A stretch of 64,000 nt of DNA from RYN-230 sp963837515 (GTDB lineage: Bacteria; Actinomycetota; Actinomycetes; Streptosporangiales; Streptosporangiaceae), in contig CAWINT010000009.1 in NCBI GenBank assembly GCA_963837515.1, forward strand, positions 60,897 through 124,896, written 5' to 3'. Positions within the stretch are counted from its first letter, which is position 1. The number at the start of each line of letters is the position of its first letter. This document shows, piece by piece, positions 60,451 through 64,000 of the stretch. The position numbers were made by a program, and so were the translations under genes. The notes under the pieces are model-generated. The model searched no databases and had not been told where the DNA came from. It worked only from the letters and a program-made list of their open reading frames with translations.

Positions 60451-61182
60451 ATGACTACGCCGGTGGCGGGCCAGCCAGGTAGCGGCGCGAGGCTGCCCGC
60501 GCCCGTGCCTGGGGGGCGGCCGCCAGATCGGCCGCAGGCCAGTGGCGGGTCTGGCCGTCTCCGGCAACTCGCTTGGGCGTCGGTGCCCATATGGTCGCTT
60601 TCCCTGCTCGCGTTTGCGCCGTTCCTGCGGATTGCACTCGCCCGGCGGCGGGCACGGGACTGGGTCGTGTTTGCCGGGTACCTGGCCGCCGTCATCGCGG
60701 TGATGGTCCTGATGTCCATCGCAGGGCCCACCGACGACGCGGTTTCGGTGACCGCTGGCGGCCTGGCCATTCTGCTGATGGGGGTTGCGGCGGTGCATAC
60801 CTTTGTCGCGTTCCGGCCGGGGCAGGACATGGTAAGCGACTCGCGTGCCAGTGACCTGGCGCTTACCGCGGCCCGTGACCGGATGCACCGCAGACAGCAC
60901 GCACGCGAACTTGCCCAGGACAACCCCGCACTCGCACGCGAGCTAGGAATCGGCAGGCCCGATGTGCCGCACGACTACGACGATGGCGGGCTGGTCGATG
61001 TCAATCACGTGCCCGGCGACGTGCTGGCTTCATGTCTGGAGCTGACAGCATCCGAATCCGCGGCCATTGTCACAGTTAGGGACCAGCTTGGCAGATTCAG
61101 CAGCCCCGAAGAGCTGTCTGTCTACACACAACTGCCCCCCGACCGGGTGGAGGCGCTGCACGACTGGATGCTGTTCGGCTGA
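60451..61182 (+). CDS. Membrane protein with C-terminal ComEA-like helix-hairpin-helix
   Basis: The 243-aa protein has a Pro/Gly-rich start and membrane segments at about residues 40-60 and 68-115. A charged region (DRMHRRQHARELAQDNPALA) precedes a C-terminal helix-hairpin-helix (VDVNHVPGDVLASCLELTAS, FSSPEELSVYTQLPPDRVEAL) like ComEA or DUF655. It may bind DNA at the membrane, but this is inferred. ATG 60451 has a GGGGCGGA upstream. Confidence 0.75.
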   Translation: MTTPVAGQPGSGARLPAPVPGGRPPDRPQASGGSGRLRQLAWASVPIWSLSLLAFAPFLRIALARRRARDWVVFAGYLAAVIAVMVLMSIAGPTDDAVSVTAGGLAILLMGVAAVHTFVAFRPGQDMVSDSRASDLALTAARDRMHRRQHARELAQDNPALARELGIGRPDVPHDYDDGGLVDVNHVPGDVLASCLELTASESAAIVTVRDQLGRFSSPEELSVYTQLPPDRVEALHDWMLFG

Positions 61183-61209
61183 ACTGACAAGACAGGTCAT
61201 CCGGTCGGA

Positions 61210-61233
61210 CGAATCCGAACATGACCGGATTCG
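61210..61233. terminator. Hairpin terminator after HhH protein gene
   Basis: Perfect 8-bp arms CGAATCCG/CGGATTCG enclose an 8-nt loop, 28 nt past the stop. Confidence 0.6.
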
Positions 61234-61464
61234 CCTAGGCGACATAACCGCATATCTGCGTGCCCACACGCCATCCGGCAATGGAAACCTCGCGAGCGCA
61301 TATTCGGCAGGGTGCGGTAACTGGGTGATGGGCTCGTCTCCATACGACGCACGCGGTGACCTGGTGTGATGACTGGAGTCGTCTTACCTTGGGGTTCTCG
61401 TTGTTCGCTGGGGCCTCGGCTGGCCCAGCATCGGGGTCTCAGCGCGAGTCTCCGGAGGTGCCCG

Positions 61465-62687
61465 ATGGCTACCACGATCCCGTCCACCGCTCTCGTCCCG
61501 ATCACACCGGTGTTCACCAACGCCGAGCGGCTGGCATTAGCCGGGTTCCTGGCCGGATACAGCGGCCTGACCCGGCAGGCCTACGAGCTGGACCTTCGCC
61601 AGTTCGCCAGCTGGTGCCAGCAGCACCAGCTGCGCCTGTTCGCCGCCCGCCGCGCTGACATCGAGTTCTTCGCTCGCGACATGGAAGCACGCGGCCGCGC
61701 CCGCGCCACCATCACCAGACGGCTGAGCACGATCGCCGGGTTCTACCGCTACGCCGTCGAAGAAGAACTCCTCGACCATTCCCCTGCCGCACACGTGCGG
61801 CGGCCCCGGCTGGACTATGAATCCCACGCGGTAGGGCTAGACCGAAACGAGCTCGGCGCGCTGCTGGTCGCCGCCGGACTCGGCACACCCGCCGAACATG
61901 CGCTGATCTCGCTGCTGGCCCTCAATGGGCTGCGGGTCTCCGAAGCCACAGGTGCTGACATCCAGGCGCTCGGCATCGAGCGCGGCCACCGGACCCTAGT
62001 GGTCACCCGCAAGGGCGGCAAGGTGGTCACCGTCCCGCTCGCGCCGCGCACCGCCCGGGCGATCGACCTGGCCATCGGCGAACGCATCGAAGGACCGGTC
62101 TTCCTGGCCGCCGATGGGCGTCGGCTGGACCGCCACGGCGCCGGGCGGATCGTCCGCCGCGTCGCCCGCCGGGCCGGGATCACCAAGCCGGTCGGCCCGC
62201 ACACGCTGCGGCACGCGTTCATCACCGCCGCCCAAATAGGCAGAATTGCATCTGATGCAACATTCCCCCGGAAGTGCGATCACGGTGCCACAGGGGATAC
62301 GGGACGCAGCCACAGCCAGACTGAGGGCGCTCGTGATCGCGAAACCGCAGGTCAGGACCGTACGCGAACGCCGACTTGCGTCAGGCGAGTCAATGTTGCA
62401 TCTGATCTCGTTGCATCACGAGACGATTTGATGCGGCCACCGCAACGTCAAAGGCGCAGCGACGAGGGTAGATGCCGCCAGCGGTCAGTCGTCACGCTGA
62501 CCCATTCAGCACGCTGGCAACAATGCTCTTTACCAGTTTGGACGCCGGCGTACCGCTGCGGGATGTGCAGGAAGCCGCCTCCCACGCCGATCCACGCACC
62601 ACGATGCGCTATGACCGGGCCCGCACCTCCCTGGACCGCCACGCCACTTACATCGTCGCCGCCTACGTCGCCGGAGCCGCCCGATAG
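61465..62687 (+). pseudogene. Tyrosine recombinase/integrase, split by a ~305-bp insertion
   Basis: From ATG 61465 (CCGGAGG upstream) the frame encodes a core-binding SAM-like domain (GYSGLTRQAYELDLRQFASW) and the catalytic domain with Arg in LALNGLRVSEATGADI and HTLRHAFITAA (His-x-x-Arg). Coding then jumps to LDAGVPLRDVQEAASHADPR at 62538, which carries the third catalytic His, and the Tyr lies in TTMRYDRARTSLDRHATYIV. The intervening 62233-62537 is foreign and shifts the frame, so the protein is broken. Confidence 0.85.
62233..62537. other. Insert within integrase: TTGCATC repeats and a mini-ORF
   Basis: The insert begins near a perfect palindrome TTGCATC-T-GATGCAA (62246-62260). The 11-mer TTGCATCTGAT recurs exactly 150 bp later (62396), with another TTGCATC at 62411. 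A 58-codon frame from 62255 starts MQHSPGSAITVPQGIRDAA and is unassigned. No classical IS ends were found. Confidence 0.55.
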
Positions 62688-62883
62688 CACACCAGCGAGC
62701 CGGTACACCTCCGCCTGGCTGGCCGCCGGCCAGGCGGACCGGCGCCAAGAACACCGACCGTGACGGCGAACTCGCGCAGGAACCGCCGTTCTGGACGAGT
62801 GCAGTACAGTACAGAGTTCGGGCGGAACGGCCTGCACGCAGATTTGGCTTATCTGCGTGGCAGTAGCCGTGCCCGGCGCGTGG

Positions 62884-63651
62884 TTACTCCCCGATCATCG
62901 GCCAATGCGTGCTCAGCCGGCCCCGTACTCGGCTAGCTGCAGCGGGACCAGAGAGCAGCAGACGGCTGGGCCGCAGGCCGCGGAAGGCCGCGCGCAGGCT
63001 GACCCGGGCGGCTTGGACGAGGACCCCGGCCGCCACGGCGAGCAGCACCGGCTCGACAGCCACGGGGACGGGGAAGGCGTCAGCTGCGGCGGCGCCGCTG
63101 ACCGGGCTGAGGCACATCAGCGCCAGCCAGCCCGCCACCCGCCGGCGCGGCTGTTCACCAAGCAGCGCCCCGGTGGCTAGGCCTTCCCCGAGAGCGTGTG
63201 CGGTCAGTGCCAGCGCGACCACCGCCGAGTCGGCCAGTGCGATGGTGGCGCCCTCCAGGAAGCGGTGAACGGTCAGCGCCGCCGCCGTGCCCGCGCCGTT
63301 GGCCTGCTCCTTGTGTTCCTGGCAACTGCACCCGACGCGGGCGGCCAGGCCCGCGGCCGCGAACGCGGCGATCGCAGCCGTCGGTACCAGGCCTGGCCAG
63401 ATCCCCGCGCCGCGGGCACCCCGCCACGCATCGGGGAGCAGGTGCAGCCCCGCGATGGCGAGCAGCGCGCCCGCGGCCGCGGCGAACCAGATCTGCCGCC
63501 GCCCGGGGTGGCGGCGGGCCAGCCATACCCCGGCCACGGTCGCGGCCGCCACCAGGCCAGCGCCGGCCAGCACCGCGCCGGACGGTATGGCCGGGGCGTG
63601 CGTCCAGGCAGCCGACCGGTCGGCGTAAACCACCGCGTGCCCGTGCGTCAT
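62884..63651 (-). CDS. ZIP-family metal transporter
   Basis: The 255-aa membrane protein has about eight segments and the ZIP metal-site pattern: HLLPDAW in an early helix, then HRFLEGATIAL and TAHALGEGLATGALL (two HxxxE motifs). A Cys-rich loop (VGCSCQEH) may bind metal. It likely moves Zn2+, Fe2+ or Mn2+. ATG 63651 lies 31 nt after the stop of the selenium-binding-protein-like gene, so the two are probably one operon. Confidence 0.88.
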   Translation of the reverse strand: MTHGHAVVYADRSAAWTHAPAIPSGAVLAGAGLVAAATVAGVWLARRHPGRRQIWFAAAAGALLAIAGLHLLPDAWRGARGAGIWPGLVPTAAIAAFAAAGLAARVGCSCQEHKEQANGAGTAAALTVHRFLEGATIALADSAVVALALTAHALGEGLATGALLGEQPRRRVAGWLALMCLSPVSGAAAADAFPVPVAVEPVLLAVAAGVLVQAARVSLRAAFRGLRPSRLLLSGPAAASRVRGRLSTHWPMIGE

Positions 63652-63682
63652 CGGGCGCCAGCTTGTCTGTTGTTCCCGGCTG

Positions 63683-64000
63683 TTACCTGGTGAAGCAGTA
63701 GGAGTCGCTGGAGGCGTCCCCGCCCTGCAGCCGGGTCTGGTGGACCCGCAGCCCCCGGAATTCGTCCCGGTGCGGGAAGAACCGCTCGTCGGGCACCAGC
63801 CCGCCGCTGCTGGCGTCCGCGTCGAGCTTCGCCATCCAGGCGCCTACGCCGCCAGGGTAGAAGACCTCGTCCCATGCCGCATACAGCGAGTTGGTCACGT
63901 AGACGCGTTTGCCGTCGCGGCTGATCTCCACCATCTGCGGCCCGCCGCCTAGCGGCTGGCCGGGCGCGGCAGGGTGCGGCTGGCGGGCAGTGATGCCACC
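63683..64000 (-). CDS. Selenium-binding protein SBP56 / methanethiol oxidase family, C-terminal part
   Basis: The frame is open to the window edge, so the N-terminal part is outside. The visible ~105 residues include GGGPQMVEISRDGKRVYVTN and SLYAAWDEVFYPGGVGAWMA, typical of the C-terminal blades of SBP56 proteins, which oxidise methanethiol with copper. The linked ZIP transporter downstream suggests a metal connection. Confidence 0.85.
   Translation of the reverse strand, partial: GGITARQPHPAAPGQPLGGGPQMVEISRDGKRVYVTNSLYAAWDEVFYPGGVGAWMAKLDADASSGGLVPDERFFPHRDEFRGLRVHQTRLQGGDASSDSYCFTR

Noticed and set aside
59905..60923. Overlapping ~300-aa minus-strand ORFs
   Set aside because: They run antisense to the HhH protein and through tandem repeats, without recognisable motifs.

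Overview
The window is 64 kb of very GC-rich DNA with the marks of an actinomycete chromosome: GTG and TTG starts, ATGA/GTGA-coupled operons, a coenzyme-F420-type luciferase-like oxidoreductase, a LigD polymerase-domain protein, a histone H1-like AKT-rich protein and IS3/IS4/IS701 elements. No rRNA, tRNA or CRISPR array was found. The species cannot be named from the sequence.

Region 1 (1-38.8 kb) is an ordinary chromosomal backbone. It holds a metallo-hydrolase and GH15 glucoamylase-like pair; a reductive pyrimidine/hydantoin catabolic operon (NCS1 permease, carbamoyl amidohydrolase, dihydropyrimidinase, LLM oxidoreductase); and two paralogous secreted Rpf/transglycosylase-like proteins that share a CRP-like site and a conserved ~170-nt leader. 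It continues with an aldo/keto reductase, a DmpA-type peptidase, a MarR-DrrAB-type exporter operon with a textbook promoter, and a second ABC exporter with a frameshifted partner. After these come a coupled five-gene operon (CoxG, NCS1 permease, isochorismatase-like hydrolase, ADP-ribosylglycohydrolase-family protein, PfkB kinase), a histone-like protein, PAP2, LigD polymerase, a CsoR/CstR regulator, SGNH hydrolase, Mut7-C, RraA, two DedA proteins, a BlaI-M56 pair and an 821-aa flippase with a fused kinase-like domain.

Region 2 (39.3-50.3 kb) is a mobile, rearranged island. An intact IS3 element (3-bp target duplication) is followed by a distinctly AT-richer operon encoding a large TIR protein with a degenerate Nudix module, a SAM methyltransferase and a stand-alone Nudix hydrolase. 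This is a candidate undescribed NAD-linked defence or signalling system. An IS701-family element abuts its 5' side. A second IS701-family copy, with a frameshifted transposase, carries a leucine-rich-repeat gene between the transposase and its right end. An MFS transporter gene has been cut into two pieces by these elements, and one piece is inverted relative to the other.

Region 3 (50.4-62.9 kb) has few intact genes (pyrrolidone-carboxylate peptidase, an MFS transporter, a ComEA-like HhH protein) among decayed ones: a methyltransferase with several frameshifts, a frameshifted lipoprotein, a tyrosine recombinase split by ~305 bp, and an IS4 element with a 10-bp target duplication. The final kilobase returns to backbone, with a selenium-binding protein/ZIP transporter pair that runs off the window end.

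Several frameshifts fall in four-G runs, so sequencing error should be excluded before these genes are called dead. All assignments come from reading motifs; no searches were run.
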